Origin: Azospirillum sp. B21
GTDB lineage: Bacteria > Pseudomonadota > Alphaproteobacteria > Azospirillales > Azospirillaceae
Reading direction: 5' to 3'
Length of the DNA stretch: 64,000 nt
NCBI RefSeq assembly: GCF_008364825.1
Contig: NZ_VTTO01000005.1
Location: 348,689-412,688 of the forward strand
Part shown: positions 1 to 8,228 of the stretch, in pieces
How the letters are laid out: each line of letters opens with the position of its first letter
Numbering within the stretch: the stretch's first letter is position 1
Translations under genes and position numbers: made by a program
The notes under the pieces: generated by a model
What the model was told of the DNA's origin: nothing
Seen by the model: the letters and a program-made list of their open reading frames with translations, nothing else
The model's database searches: none

Positions 1-31
1 CAAGAACCGGAAATTTCCAGAAAGCCCAAGC

Positions 32-406
32 ATGACCGTCGAGCTTGTCGTCTGCGAAACCTGCCGCCGTCCGGAAGACCCGCCCGACGCCGTCCGTCCG
101 GGGACGGAGCTGGTGGCGCTGATGGAGCGGGCGCTGGCAGACGCCCCCGATCTGGCCGCCCAGGTGCGGCTGCGGCCGATGCGCTGCCTGATGAGTTGCA
201 AGCGCCCTTGCGCCGTCGCGGTGCGCTCGGCCCGGCGGATGAGCTATGTGCTGGGCGACTTCGCCCCGGACGAAGTGACGGCGGAAACGCTGACCGCCTA
301 TCTGCGTGCCTATGCGGCGACCGCGGATGGGATCGTTCCGTTCAAGCAATGGCCCCAGGGCGTTAAAGGTCGTTTCGTTTCCCGCCTGCCGCCGCTGGAA
401 GAGTGA
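32..406 (+). CDS. DUF1636-type metal-binding protein
   Basis: A 124-residue protein with a thioredoxin-like ferredoxin look. Cysteines occur as C8-x2-C11 near the N-terminus and C52-x3-C56-x3-C60 in the middle, the pattern I associate with the DUF1636 family, which often sits beside cobalamin or CobW-type metallochaperone genes. The cysteines could ligate a [2Fe-2S] cluster or another metal; that is inference, because no biochemical role is established to my knowledge. The neighbouring cobalamin genes, if any, would lie to the left of the window. The 31 bases before the ATG are too few to judge a promoter or a riboswitch. The family call is from memory of the cysteine spacing and overall length. 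Confidence 0.7.
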   Translation: MTVELVVCETCRRPEDPPDAVRPGTELVALMERALADAPDLAAQVRLRPMRCLMSCKRPCAVAVRSARRMSYVLGDFAPDEVTAETLTAYLRAYAATADGIVPFKQWPQGVKGRFVSRLPPLEE

Positions 407-456
407 CGGCAGGCAGACGGTACTTAGGTACTTTCCACTACTTCCGAAGGACGTGT

Positions 457-485
457 TTGACAGACCAAGGCCGCGCCCCAATTAT
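457..485 (+). promoter_or_regulatory. Candidate sigma-70 promoter for the small gene at 535
   Basis: TTGACA at 457-462 is followed after 17 bases by AATTAT at 480-485 (4 of 6 matches to the -10 consensus). It lies about 50 bases upstream of the ATG at 535. The tandem duplication starts at 504, so this promoter is present only before the first copy of the small gene and not before the second at 2064. Confidence 0.5.
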
Positions 486-534
486 TGTTAGTCATACCAT
501 CCAATCTCCCCCCGCGAGCAAGGAGGAGCGCCCG

Positions 535-792
535 ATGAAGGTCGACCCCGAGGTCCTGAACTGCGCCACCGGTCTGTTGCACATGGCGCGCGAGGCGGAA
601 CGCTCCAACGGTTGGGAGGCCGGCGACCTGCTGCGGACCACCCTGCGCCTGCTGGTGGTTGCCGGCGCCGACGGGCATGGTTGGAGCGCGGACGACCTGA
701 CCGAAGAGGTGCGCGACTTGGTGCAGGCGGTGCGAATGACGAACGGGGACGAGGGCGCGCGGTTCTGCGGCGGGGGGACGGCGGTGCATTGA
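535..792 (+). CDS. Hypothetical protein, 85 aa (duplication copy 1)
   Basis: A short, mainly helical, soluble protein of 85 residues that I do not recognise. The start is supported by a strong Shine-Dalgarno (aaggagg at 520-526) ahead of the ATG, and a candidate sigma-70 promoter lies at 457-485. It contains two cysteines, one near residue 9 and one in the glycine-rich tail, and no transmembrane segment or signal peptide. It is convergent with the corC-type gene, from which it is separated by a palindromic repeat. An identical second copy lies at 2064-2321. The function is unknown and the neighbours give no clear hint. Confidence 0.6.
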   Translation: MKVDPEVLNCATGLLHMAREAERSNGWEAGDLLRTTLRLLVVAGADGHGWSADDLTEEVRDLVQAVRMTNGDEGARFCGGGTAVH

Positions 793-814
793 GGGGGGTT
801 GGGCGGGGGCATCC

Positions 815-986
815 ATTCCTGCGGCGTTAAACCCCCACCCTACCCCTCCCCCGCTGGGCGGGGGAGGGAACAAGCGCTTGAGGGGGAGGGTGGCGGCAGT
901 CCCTCCCCCGCCCAACTCTCGCACAAAGCAGAGCTTTGTGCTGACGCGGCAGGCGGACCATAGGTCCGCTGAGAGCGGGCGAGGGT
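815..986. repeat. GC-rich palindromic intergenic repeat, family A
   Basis: This stretch contains cccctcccccgc-tg-ggcgggggaggg, a strong palindrome, then partial inverted copies. They are followed by two perfect small hairpins: gcacaaagc/gctttgtgc (9-bp arms, loop aga) near 933-953 and gcggacc/ggtccgc (7-bp arms, loop ata) near 953-969. The same family recurs at 51945-52056. It resembles REP/BIME-type elements, lies between two convergent genes and may act as a bidirectional terminator. Confidence 0.75.
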
Positions 987-1022
987 AGGTGGGAGTCTGG
1001 CGTCGCAAAACGCCGACCCCCC

Positions 1023-2032
1023 TCACCCCTCCGAAATCTCCGGGTTCAGCTGGATCAGCACCTTGTCGATGCGGCGGCCGTCCATGTCGACGACCTCGAA
1101 ACGGATGCCGTTCCAGAACAGATGCTCCGCCGCGGTCGGAATATGGCCGAAATGATCGAGGAGGAAGCCGGCGATGGTGTGGAAATCGCCCTCCCCCTTC
1201 ATGTTCTTGACGCCGACTAGAGCCTCGACCTCCTCCACCGGGGTCATGCCGTCGACCAGCCAGCTGCCGTCCTCGCGCTGGATGGCGGCGGCCTCGCCCT
1301 CGTGGGTGCTGTCGGGCAGTTCGCCGGCGATGGCCTCCAGGATGTCGGTCATGGTGACCAAACCCTCGACGCTGCCATATTCGTCCACCACGATCGCCAT
1401 GTGGACGCTGGCCTGCTTGAACAGGTCGAGAAGGCGGAAGACCGGCGTGCCGTCATGGACGACCAGCGGCTGGACCATTGCCGCCTTCAGGTCGAAGGCG
1501 ATGCCGTTCAGCGACTGGTCGAGCAGGGCCTTGGCGGCCACCACGCCCTGCAACTCGTCCACATCGCCGCGGCAGACCGGGAAGCGGGAATAGCCGCTAT
1601 CGCAGATCTCGCGGCCGACCATTTCCGGCGTGTCGTCGATGTCCAGCCAGATCAGGTCGGGGCGCGGGGTCATGATCGAGCGCACCGTCCGGTCTGACAG
1701 GTGCATCACGCCCTCGATCATCTGGCGTTCGGCCGGCTCGAAGACACCGCTCTGGGTGCCTTCGGCGATGAGGGTCTTGACCTCCTCCTCCGTCACCGTC
1801 TGCTCGCGCGAGGTCGGCAGGCGCAGAAGCTTCAACACCGCGTCGCTCGACACGCCCAGCAGCCAAACCACCGGGGCGGACACGCGCGCGATCGTCCGCA
1901 TCGGCGCGGCCACCAGGGCGGCGATGCGCTCCGCCGAGATCAGCGCCACGCGCTTGGGCACCAGTTCGCCGATGATCAGCGAGAAATAGGTGATGGCGGC
2001 GACCACCAGCGCGAAGGCGACGGTGTGGCCGT
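1023..2032 (-). pseudogene. Truncated 3' copy of the corC/hlyC-type gene
   Basis: This is the duplicated 3' part of the gene at 2552-3856. It begins at about residue 100 of the full protein, so it lacks the first membrane segments of the DUF21/CNNM domain but keeps the rest of that domain, the CBS pair and the CorC C-terminal domain. The upstream junction at 2032/2033 joins it in frame to antisense sequence of the second small gene, so an uninterrupted reading frame runs from 2555 down to 1023. Its first codon (GTG) overlaps the stop of the intact gene. A chimeric product is possible on paper, but its N-terminal part is compositionally unnatural, so I call it a pseudogene. It is identical to the intact copy over the shared part, so it is recent or artefactual. 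Confidence 0.8.
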
Positions 2033-2063
2033 ATCTCCCCCCGCGAGCAAGGAGGAGCGCCCG

Positions 2064-2321
2064 ATGAAGGTCGACCCCGAGGTCCTGAACTGCGCCACCG
2101 GTCTGTTGCACATGGCGCGCGAGGCGGAACGCTCCAACGGTTGGGAGGCCGGCGACCTGCTGCGGACCACCCTGCGCCTGCTGGTGGTTGCCGGCGCCGA
2201 CGGGCATGGTTGGAGCGCGGACGACCTGACCGAAGAGGTGCGCGACTTGGTGCAGGCGGTGCGAATGACGAACGGGGACGAGGGCGCGCGGTTCTGCGGC
2301 GGGGGGACGGCGGTGCATTGA
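2064..2321 (+). CDS. Hypothetical protein, 85 aa (duplication copy 2)
   Basis: Identical in sequence to the small gene at 535-792, including its Shine-Dalgarno (aaggagg). The duplication does not include the TTGACA promoter at 457-485. This copy instead follows directly on the truncated corC sequence, which runs antisense to it, so it may be silent or read from an unrelated promoter. No homology or function is recognised. A palindromic intergenic repeat (2344-2515) follows it, just as in copy 1. Confidence 0.55.
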   Translation: MKVDPEVLNCATGLLHMAREAERSNGWEAGDLLRTTLRLLVVAGADGHGWSADDLTEEVRDLVQAVRMTNGDEGARFCGGGTAVH

Positions 2322-2343
2322 GGGGGGTTGGGCGGGGGCATCC

Positions 2344-2515
2344 ATTCCTGCGGCGTTAAACCCCCACCCTACCCCTCCCCCGCTGGGCGGGGGAGGGAAC
2401 AAGCGCTTGAGGGGGAGGGTGGCGGCAGTCCCTCCCCCGCCCAACTCTCGCACAAAGCAGAGCTTTGTGCTGACGCGGCAGGCGGACCATAGGTCCGCTG
2501 AGAGCGGGCGAGGGT
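2344..2515. repeat. GC-rich palindromic intergenic repeat, family A (second copy)
   Basis: Exact duplicate of 815-986, carried along in the tandem duplication. It lies between the second small gene and the 3' end of the intact corC-type gene. Confidence 0.75.
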
Positions 2516-2551
2516 AGGTGGGAGTCTGGCGTCGCAAAACGCCGACCCCCC

Positions 2552-3856
2552 TCACCCCTCCGAAATCTCCGGGTTCAGCTGGATCAGCACCTTGTCGATG
2601 CGGCGGCCGTCCATGTCGACGACCTCGAAACGGATGCCGTTCCAGAACAGATGCTCCGCCGCGGTCGGAATATGGCCGAAATGATCGAGGAGGAAGCCGG
2701 CGATGGTGTGGAAATCGCCCTCCCCCTTCATGTTCTTGACGCCGACTAGAGCCTCGACCTCCTCCACCGGGGTCATGCCGTCGACCAGCCAGCTGCCGTC
2801 CTCGCGCTGGATGGCGGCGGCCTCGCCCTCGTGGGTGCTGTCGGGCAGTTCGCCGGCGATGGCCTCCAGGATGTCGGTCATGGTGACCAAACCCTCGACG
2901 CTGCCATATTCGTCCACCACGATCGCCATGTGGACGCTGGCCTGCTTGAACAGGTCGAGAAGGCGGAAGACCGGCGTGCCGTCATGGACGACCAGCGGCT
3001 GGACCATTGCCGCCTTCAGGTCGAAGGCGATGCCGTTCAGCGACTGGTCGAGCAGGGCCTTGGCGGCCACCACGCCCTGCAACTCGTCCACATCGCCGCG
3101 GCAGACCGGGAAGCGGGAATAGCCGCTATCGCAGATCTCGCGGCCGACCATTTCCGGCGTGTCGTCGATGTCCAGCCAGATCAGGTCGGGGCGCGGGGTC
3201 ATGATCGAGCGCACCGTCCGGTCTGACAGGTGCATCACGCCCTCGATCATCTGGCGTTCGGCCGGCTCGAAGACACCGCTCTGGGTGCCTTCGGCGATGA
3301 GGGTCTTGACCTCCTCCTCCGTCACCGTCTGCTCGCGCGAGGTCGGCAGGCGCAGAAGCTTCAACACCGCGTCGCTCGACACGCCCAGCAGCCAAACCAC
3401 CGGGGCGGACACGCGCGCGATCGTCCGCATCGGCGCGGCCACCAGGGCGGCGATGCGCTCCGCCGAGATCAGCGCCACGCGCTTGGGCACCAGTTCGCCG
3501 ATGATCAGCGAGAAATAGGTGATGGCGGCGACCACCAGCGCGAAGGCGACGGTGTGGCCGTAGGGCGCGATCCACTCGACCCGCTCGTTCAGGACGCCGC
3601 CCAGCCGTTCGGCAAGGGTGGAGCCGCCATAGGCGCCGGCGATGATGCCGGTCAGGCTGATGCCGACCTGCACGGTCGACAGGAAGCGGCTCGGATCCTC
3701 CGACAGATCCAGTGCTGCGCGGGCGCCCGCGCCGCCTTTTTCCTCGGCCATCTGCTGAAGCCGGCCGCGGCGCGCCGACACCAGCGCCATCTCCGACATC
3801 GCGAAGAAGGCGTTGATGAGGATCAGCAGGACGATGACCAACAATTCCCAAATCAT
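2552..3856 (-). CDS. CorC/HlyC-family protein (CNNM-type membrane domain, CBS pair, CorC domain)
   Basis: A 434-residue integral membrane protein with the standard order: an N-terminal DUF21/CNNM membrane domain (about residues 1-190, starting with a hydrophobic helix), a pair of CBS domains (about 205-330), and a C-terminal CorC_HlyC domain (about 345-430). Family members are often labelled hemolysin-like, but the better-supported role is Mg2+/Co2+ homeostasis or resistance; the exact ion is not decidable from sequence. The length is normal for the family. The start is the ATG at 3856. This is the intact copy; its 3' two-thirds are duplicated at 1023-2032. An ExoD-like gene lies upstream on the same strand with a 25-bp gap, so the two may be cotranscribed. 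Confidence 0.85.
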   Translation of the reverse strand: MIWELLVIVLLILINAFFAMSEMALVSARRGRLQQMAEEKGGAGARAALDLSEDPSRFLSTVQVGISLTGIIAGAYGGSTLAERLGGVLNERVEWIAPYGHTVAFALVVAAITYFSLIIGELVPKRVALISAERIAALVAAPMRTIARVSAPVVWLLGVSSDAVLKLLRLPTSREQTVTEEEVKTLIAEGTQSGVFEPAERQMIEGVMHLSDRTVRSIMTPRPDLIWLDIDDTPEMVGREICDSGYSRFPVCRGDVDELQGVVAAKALLDQSLNGIAFDLKAAMVQPLVVHDGTPVFRLLDLFKQASVHMAIVVDEYGSVEGLVTMTDILEAIAGELPDSTHEGEAAAIQREDGSWLVDGMTPVEEVEALVGVKNMKGEGDFHTIAGFLLDHFGHIPTAAEHLFWNGIRFEVVDMDGRRIDKVLIQLNPEISEG

Positions 3857-3881
3857 GGCGGTATGCCCAAAGGGCGCTCCC

Positions 3882-4601
3882 TCAACCGATCAATTGTTGC
3901 GCCACGGCGACCGCCGCCTGCCCGAGACCGAGCAGAACGGCGACGATGATGGCGATGGAAAGAAGGCCGGCGACGAGGCCGGCCGACACGAAAGCTCCGT
4001 CGGATTCCATCAGCCCCAGCGCGATCAGCGCGATGGCGAGGGCGGGGGGCTGGTTTCCGAAGACGATGGGAAGGGACAGGATGCCGGCGAGCACCATCAC
4101 CGCCAGCCCCAGGAAGCGCTCGGCGGTGGGGCCGGCCAGCGCCGGCAGCCGGGCGCGCAGGCGACGCTCCAGCCGGTCGGCCCAGGGTTTGGCCCGGCGG
4201 ATCACGCCCAGAAAGGCCTTGCGGTCGAAGGTGACCGCCAGCATGCGGCGCGGCAGCCAGGGGCCGTGACGGCCCACTGCCATCTGGGCGCCGATCAGGA
4301 TCATCGGCACGCCGGTGGCGGTCGACAGGCCGGGCACCGGCAGGACATTGGGGATGGACAGGATCAGCAGCAGCGCGCCGAAGGCACGGTCGCCCAGCGC
4401 ATCCATTACCTCGCCCAACGATATGCGGTCAGGCGAAACGGCGCCGGAAGAGGAGTGCGAGGCGCCGCCGGAGGCAACCTCGTCACCGCGGGCCAGAAAG
4501 TCGTCCAGCAGGTCGGAAACGCGCGCACAAGCCCGGTCCGCACCGGGGTGACGGGCGTCGTTCGACCTGGGGGACGACCCGGGAGGTCGGTCTTTGCTCA
4601 C
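3882..4601 (-). CDS. ExoD-family exopolysaccharide synthesis-associated protein
   Basis: A 239-residue protein with a hydrophilic N-terminus (about 1-60) followed by the ExoD core. The core has a hydrophobic segment rich in proline (LLLILSIPNVLPVPGLST, about residues 77-94), a conserved region around LPRRMLAVTFDR, and paired C-terminal membrane helices. ExoD is known from rhizobial work to affect exopolysaccharide production and alkaline tolerance, but its mechanism is unclear. The start is GTG at 4601, chosen because ggagag lies just upstream. The gene precedes the corC-type gene on the same strand with a short gap. I am confident of the family and not of the function. Confidence 0.8.
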   Translation of the reverse strand: MSKDRPPGSSPRSNDARHPGADRACARVSDLLDDFLARGDEVASGGASHSSSGAVSPDRISLGEVMDALGDRAFGALLLILSIPNVLPVPGLSTATGVPMILIGAQMAVGRHGPWLPRRMLAVTFDRKAFLGVIRRAKPWADRLERRLRARLPALAGPTAERFLGLAVMVLAGILSLPIVFGNQPPALAIALIALGLMESDGAFVSAGLVAGLLSIAIIVAVLLGLGQAAVAVAQQLIG

Positions 4602-4769
4602 AGCTCTCCCCGATGCCGGAAACGGGATCGGAGCGGGCCGGGCGAAGGATGGCAGGAACCCATGGACCTTTCGCGTCGCGGCGGCATCGATCTCCCTTCT
4701 ACAGGAAGGGCGGCCAAAGCGCCAGCGCGGGTTGGTCCGCGCAAAGGGCGGTCCTGCCAGACAAACGGC

Positions 4770-5204
4770 CTATTGCTTCTTCTGGATGGCGAAGCTCAGC
4801 CGCTTGGTCAGGTCGGCCTTCGACACCGGCTTCACCAGATAGCCTGAGATGCCGTAGGCAATGGCGCGCTTGACCACATCCGCCTCGCGATGGCCGGTGA
4901 GGACCAGGACCGGCAGGTCGGCCAGCGGGTTGCCTGTGGCCGTGCGCAGCGCGTGCAGCAGGTCCAGCCCGCCCATGCGCGGCATCTCCAAGTCGCAGAT
5001 TGCCGCATCCACGTCCCCGCCGTTCTTGCGCAGGATGTCGAGAGCCTGGATGCCGTCCGCCGCCTCGAACACCGCCCGCACCTTGATGTCGTGAAGCAGG
5101 CGCGAGATCAGCTTTCGGGTAAAATCATCGTCCTCGACCAGCAGCACACCCAGATCGTGGATCGTCCGAATCTGACGAGTGCTGCCGCCTGCCTCCACCA
5201 CCAT
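4770..5204 (-). CDS. Single-domain (CheY-like) response regulator
   Basis: A 144-residue protein containing one receiver domain and no output domain. The acidic pair lies in VEDDD near residues 23-27, the phosphoacceptor is D71 in CDLEMP, the T/S position is T103 in VLTG, and the conserved lysine is K125 in LVKP. The start at 5204 gives a compact receiver with a short N-terminal tail; longer in-frame extensions are low-complexity antisense sequence of the kinase gene and are not credible. The gene is divergent from the hybrid histidine kinase at 5406. It is probably a partner that accepts phosphate from that kinase's HPt domain (inference). Confidence 0.88.
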   Translation of the reverse strand: MVVEAGGSTRQIRTIHDLGVLLVEDDDFTRKLISRLLHDIKVRAVFEAADGIQALDILRKNGGDVDAAICDLEMPRMGGLDLLHALRTATGNPLADLPVLVLTGHREADVVKRAIAYGISGYLVKPVSKADLTKRLSFAIQKKQ

Positions 5205-5405
5205 GACGCTCTCCGCTTGGCCCGTTTGCCTCCGGCGCTCGTGCCGGCCGCCGTCGGTCACAGTTTTTGTAATGCACCGTTGCACAGTCGTTAACGGAAT
5301 TGCGTTAGCGAAGGCAGGGCCGCACAAATCGCGCCGGGGGGAATGGCAATCGCCAGCGCGACGCCTTATCCTTGCGGCCGGAACCGGAGAAGGACCTTCC
5401 GCCCT

Positions 5406-7532
5406 GTGACCGCACCGCCCGCCAATCCCGCCCTGCCCATCGGCGCCTCGCCCGACGCGGCGATGCTCGCTGCCGTGGTGGAGGCCAGCGGCGCCGGGAT
5501 CGTGGTGCACGACGCGACGCGTCCCGGCCAGCCGATCGTCTATTGCAATCGCGCCTTCCTGGAGATCGTCGGCTACCGGGCGGACGAGGTGATCGGCCGC
5601 GACGGCTCGTTCCTGCAGGGGCCGGACACCGATCCGGAGACCGCCGCGACGATCAGCACCGCCCTGGCGGAGGCGCGCCCGCTGTCGGTGGAGGTACTGA
5701 ACCACCGCAAGGACGGTAGCACCTTCTGGAACGCGCTGACCCTGCGGCCGGTGCCGGGGCCGGATGGGGCGACACGTTGGATCGCCGCGTCCTGCGCCGA
5801 CGTCACCCGCAGCCGCCGGTCGGAACAGGAACTGCGCGCCGCCGAGGAGCAGCTGACCCGGCTGGCGGCGGAGACCTTCGCGCTGGCCGAGAAGCTGGAC
5901 AGCGCGCGGGAGGAGGCCGAAGCCGCACAGATGGCGGCGGAAAATGCCAGCCGCGCCAAGTCGCGCTTCCTGGCGATGATGAGCCACGAGCTGCGCACGC
6001 CGATGACCGCGGTGATCGGCATGGGCGACCTTCTGATGGGAAGCGGCCTGTCGGAACAGCAGAAATCCTTCGTGCGGACCCTCCGGTCGTCGGCGGACAC
6101 GCTGATGACCATCCTGAACGACGTGCTCGACTTCTCCAAGATCGAGGCCGGGCAGCTGATGCTGGAGGAGATCGACTTCTCCCTGCCCCGGCTGGTCGAC
6201 GACGTGGTCCAGCTTTTCCTGGTGCGCGCGGCGGCGAAGGGACTGACCCTGTCCGCCTCCATCGCCGACGATACGCCGCGCCACATCCGCGGCGACCCGA
6301 CGCGGCTGCGGCAGGTGCTGTTCAACCTGGTGTCCAACGCCATCAAATTCACCGAACGCGGCGCCATCGAGATCGCGGTATGGTCGCCCGATCCGCCCAT
6401 CGCGCCTGTGGATGGGAGCGCAACGGCCCCGGCCTCCCTGCCGGTCACGCTGCGGTTCGAGGTGCAGGACAGCGGCATCGGCATGACGGCGGAGCAGCGC
6501 GGACGGCTGTTCGACGCCTTCGTCCAGGCCGACGCCTCGACCAGCCGCAAATACGGCGGCACCGGGCTGGGGCTGGCGATCTGCAAGCGGCTGGTGGAGG
6601 CGATGGGCGGCGAGATCACCGTCGCCAGCGCGCCCGGCCGCGGTTCCACTTTCCGCTTCTCGATCAGGACGCGCATGGCGGAAGCCCAGCCGGTCAGCGA
6701 TCTGGGCACCCGCGGCCTGCTGCCCACGTCGGCGGAGGAGCCGCAGCAGAGCCCCGTCGCCCTGCGGCTCCTGCTGGCCGAGGACAACGACATCAACCGC
6801 ATGCTGATCACCGCCATGATGACCCGCATCGGCCACCGCATCGACGCGGTCAACGACGGGCGGGCGGTTCTGGACGCGGTCAAGGCGGCCGATTACGACG
6901 TGCTGATCCTGGACATGGAGATGCCGGTGCTGGACGGGCGGTCGACCGCGCGGGCGATCCGGCGGATGGACGGCCCGGTGGCGCGCATCCCCATCGTCGG
7001 CCTGTCCGCCGATGCCCTGCCGGAACACCGGGACGGCCATATGGCCGCCGGGCTCGATGCCTACCTGACCAAACCCATCGACTGGGAGCAGCTGAACGCC
7101 GTTCTGGTGGATCTGGCAACCCGGCCGGAGGACGGGCGCGTGGTGCCGATCCCCAGCCGCCCGGCACTGGAGGGCGGCCACTTCATGGCCTTGCCGCTGC
7201 TAGACCGGGTGAAGCTGGCGGAACTGCGGCTGGCGCTGGGCGGCGAGGCGCTGGACGGCATGATGCAGCTTCTGCCGGAGACGGCGTTGCGCGAACTGAC
7301 GGCCATCCGCTCCGCCCTGCAGGCCGGACGCCCGAAGGAGCTGAAGCAGGCCGCCCACACCCTGTCCGGGCTGGCCGCCAATTTCGGCGCGCCGCGCATG
7401 GCCGCCATCGCCCGCGCCATCAACGACAACCCGGCCGACATCGACAGGGTCGCCGCCCTGCTCCCTCTGCTGGAGACCACCGTCGGCGCCACCAGCAGCC
7501 TGGTGCGGGAACCGGCGGGCAGTTACGATTGA
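5406..7532 (+). CDS. Hybrid histidine kinase: LOV-like PAS, HisKA, HATPase, receiver, HPt
   Basis: Domain order (numbered from the GTG at 5406, 708 residues): PAS/LOV-like domain (about 15-140), short coiled coil (140-180), HisKA with H194 in MMSHELRTP, HATPase_c, receiver with D503 in LDMEMP, and an HPt domain with H651 in AAHTLSG. The sensor is strikingly LOV-like (FLQGPDTD, then N99 and N109 in LNHRKDG and FWN). The usual NCRFLQ core, however, reads DGSFLQ, so the flavin-adduct cysteine is Gly67 and the arginine is Ser68. GTG 5406, with agga 11 bases upstream, is preferred over ATG 5343, whose leader would be arginine-rich and has poor spacing; the start is uncertain. It is divergent from a receiver-only gene that may be its output. 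Confidence 0.87.
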   Translation: MTAPPANPALPIGASPDAAMLAAVVEASGAGIVVHDATRPGQPIVYCNRAFLEIVGYRADEVIGRDGSFLQGPDTDPETAATISTALAEARPLSVEVLNHRKDGSTFWNALTLRPVPGPDGATRWIAASCADVTRSRRSEQELRAAEEQLTRLAAETFALAEKLDSAREEAEAAQMAAENASRAKSRFLAMMSHELRTPMTAVIGMGDLLMGSGLSEQQKSFVRTLRSSADTLMTILNDVLDFSKIEAGQLMLEEIDFSLPRLVDDVVQLFLVRAAAKGLTLSASIADDTPRHIRGDPTRLRQVLFNLVSNAIKFTERGAIEIAVWSPDPPIAPVDGSATAPASLPVTLRFEVQDSGIGMTAEQRGRLFDAFVQADASTSRKYGGTGLGLAICKRLVEAMGGEITVASAPGRGSTFRFSIRTRMAEAQPVSDLGTRGLLPTSAEEPQQSPVALRLLLAEDNDINRMLITAMMTRIGHRIDAVNDGRAVLDAVKAADYDVLILDMEMPVLDGRSTARAIRRMDGPVARIPIVGLSADALPEHRDGHMAAGLDAYLTKPIDWEQLNAVLVDLATRPEDGRVVPIPSRPALEGGHFMALPLLDRVKLAELRLALGGEALDGMMQLLPETALRELTAIRSALQAGRPKELKQAAHTLSGLAANFGAPRMAAIARAINDNPADIDRVAALLPLLETTVGATSSLVREPAGSYD

Positions 7533-7588
7533 GGGGCGTACGGACGGGCGGTTGAGCGGGGAACGGCCGATCTGCTAGAGATTCGGGG

Positions 7589-8197
7589 ATGAAGAAAGCC
7601 ACGCCGAAACGACGCAGCGGGTCTCCCCGCATCACCCATCCGGACCAGTTCGATCTGCTCGACGTGCCCGAGCCGACCGCGGTCATGATCACCTATTCGG
7701 GCCGCACGGTGGACCTGGAGCGGCCTGACTTCGGCCCGTTCGACATAGAGGACATCGCCCGCCCGCTGGCCTACCAGTGCCGCTTCGTCGGCAACACGCA
7801 AGCCTTCTTCAGCGTCGCCCAGCACTGCGTCCTGGCCAGCCGCCTGGCGCCGGAGGGTTATGCCTACGACGCGCTGATGCATGATTGCGAGGAGGCCTTC
7901 ACCGGCGACTGGCCGACGCCGTGGAAGGTGCGGATCGGCCGCGACGCCATCCGGCAGGCAGTGGAACCGATCAAGAGCGCTCTCGCCGAACGCTTCGGCT
8001 TCCGTCACCCGGAGCCGAAGGCGGTCAAGCTGGCCGATCAGCGGGCACTCGCGACGGAGCTGCGCGACCTCTGCGCGCCGCACCGCGTCAACTGGCGCGA
8101 CCTGCCGGCCCCGGACGAGGCCGCCATCGTGCCGCTCGGCCCGGAAGAGGCGTTGGCCGACTTCCTGGAGCATTACCGGCGCCTGCGGCCGGCCTGA
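7589..8197 (+). CDS. HD-domain phosphohydrolase (YfbR-like)
   Basis: A 202-residue protein with HD-type metal-binding motifs: a histidine in SVAQHCVLA (about residue 76) and the HD pair in LMHDCEEAF (about 97). Further along is a conserved aspartate in KLADQRAL. The region FGPFDIEDIA..PLAYQCRF precedes the first histidine, as in proteins annotated as 5'-deoxynucleotidase or YfbR-like hydrolases found in bacteria and phages. The probable reaction is hydrolysis of nucleoside monophosphates; the substrate is not shown by the sequence. It follows the hybrid kinase by 56 bases on the same strand and is convergent with the HTH regulator at 8229. Confidence 0.8.
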   Translation: MKKATPKRRSGSPRITHPDQFDLLDVPEPTAVMITYSGRTVDLERPDFGPFDIEDIARPLAYQCRFVGNTQAFFSVAQHCVLASRLAPEGYAYDALMHDCEEAFTGDWPTPWKVRIGRDAIRQAVEPIKSALAERFGFRHPEPKAVKLADQRALATELRDLCAPHRVNWRDLPAPDEAAIVPLGPEEALADFLEHYRRLRPA

Positions 8198-8228
8198 GAC
8201 CGTCAGGCGCCAAGGCCGGTGGCAGCGG

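Larger units (their letters stand above)
504..3561. repeat. Perfect 1529-bp tandem duplication (two units)
   Basis: Unit 1 is 504-2032 and unit 2 is 2033-3561, an exact offset of 1529 bases. I compared the two line by line and saw no mismatch. Similarity stops abruptly: base 503 (a) differs from 2032 (t), and base 2034 (t) differs from 3563 (g), so only about one base is shared at the junction. Each unit carries the 85-residue small gene, a palindromic intergenic repeat and the 3' two-thirds of the corC-like gene. This is either a very recent duplication by illegitimate joining or an assembly error. Confidence 0.97.

Noticed and set aside
1..31. Possible cobalamin riboswitch ahead of the DUF1636 gene
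   Set aside because: Only 31 bases are available and no B12-box-like sequence is present in them.
5205..7181. Long N-terminal extension of the response regulator at 4770
   Set aside because: It is antisense to the hybrid kinase and low-complexity; the receiver with ATG at 5204 is complete without it.
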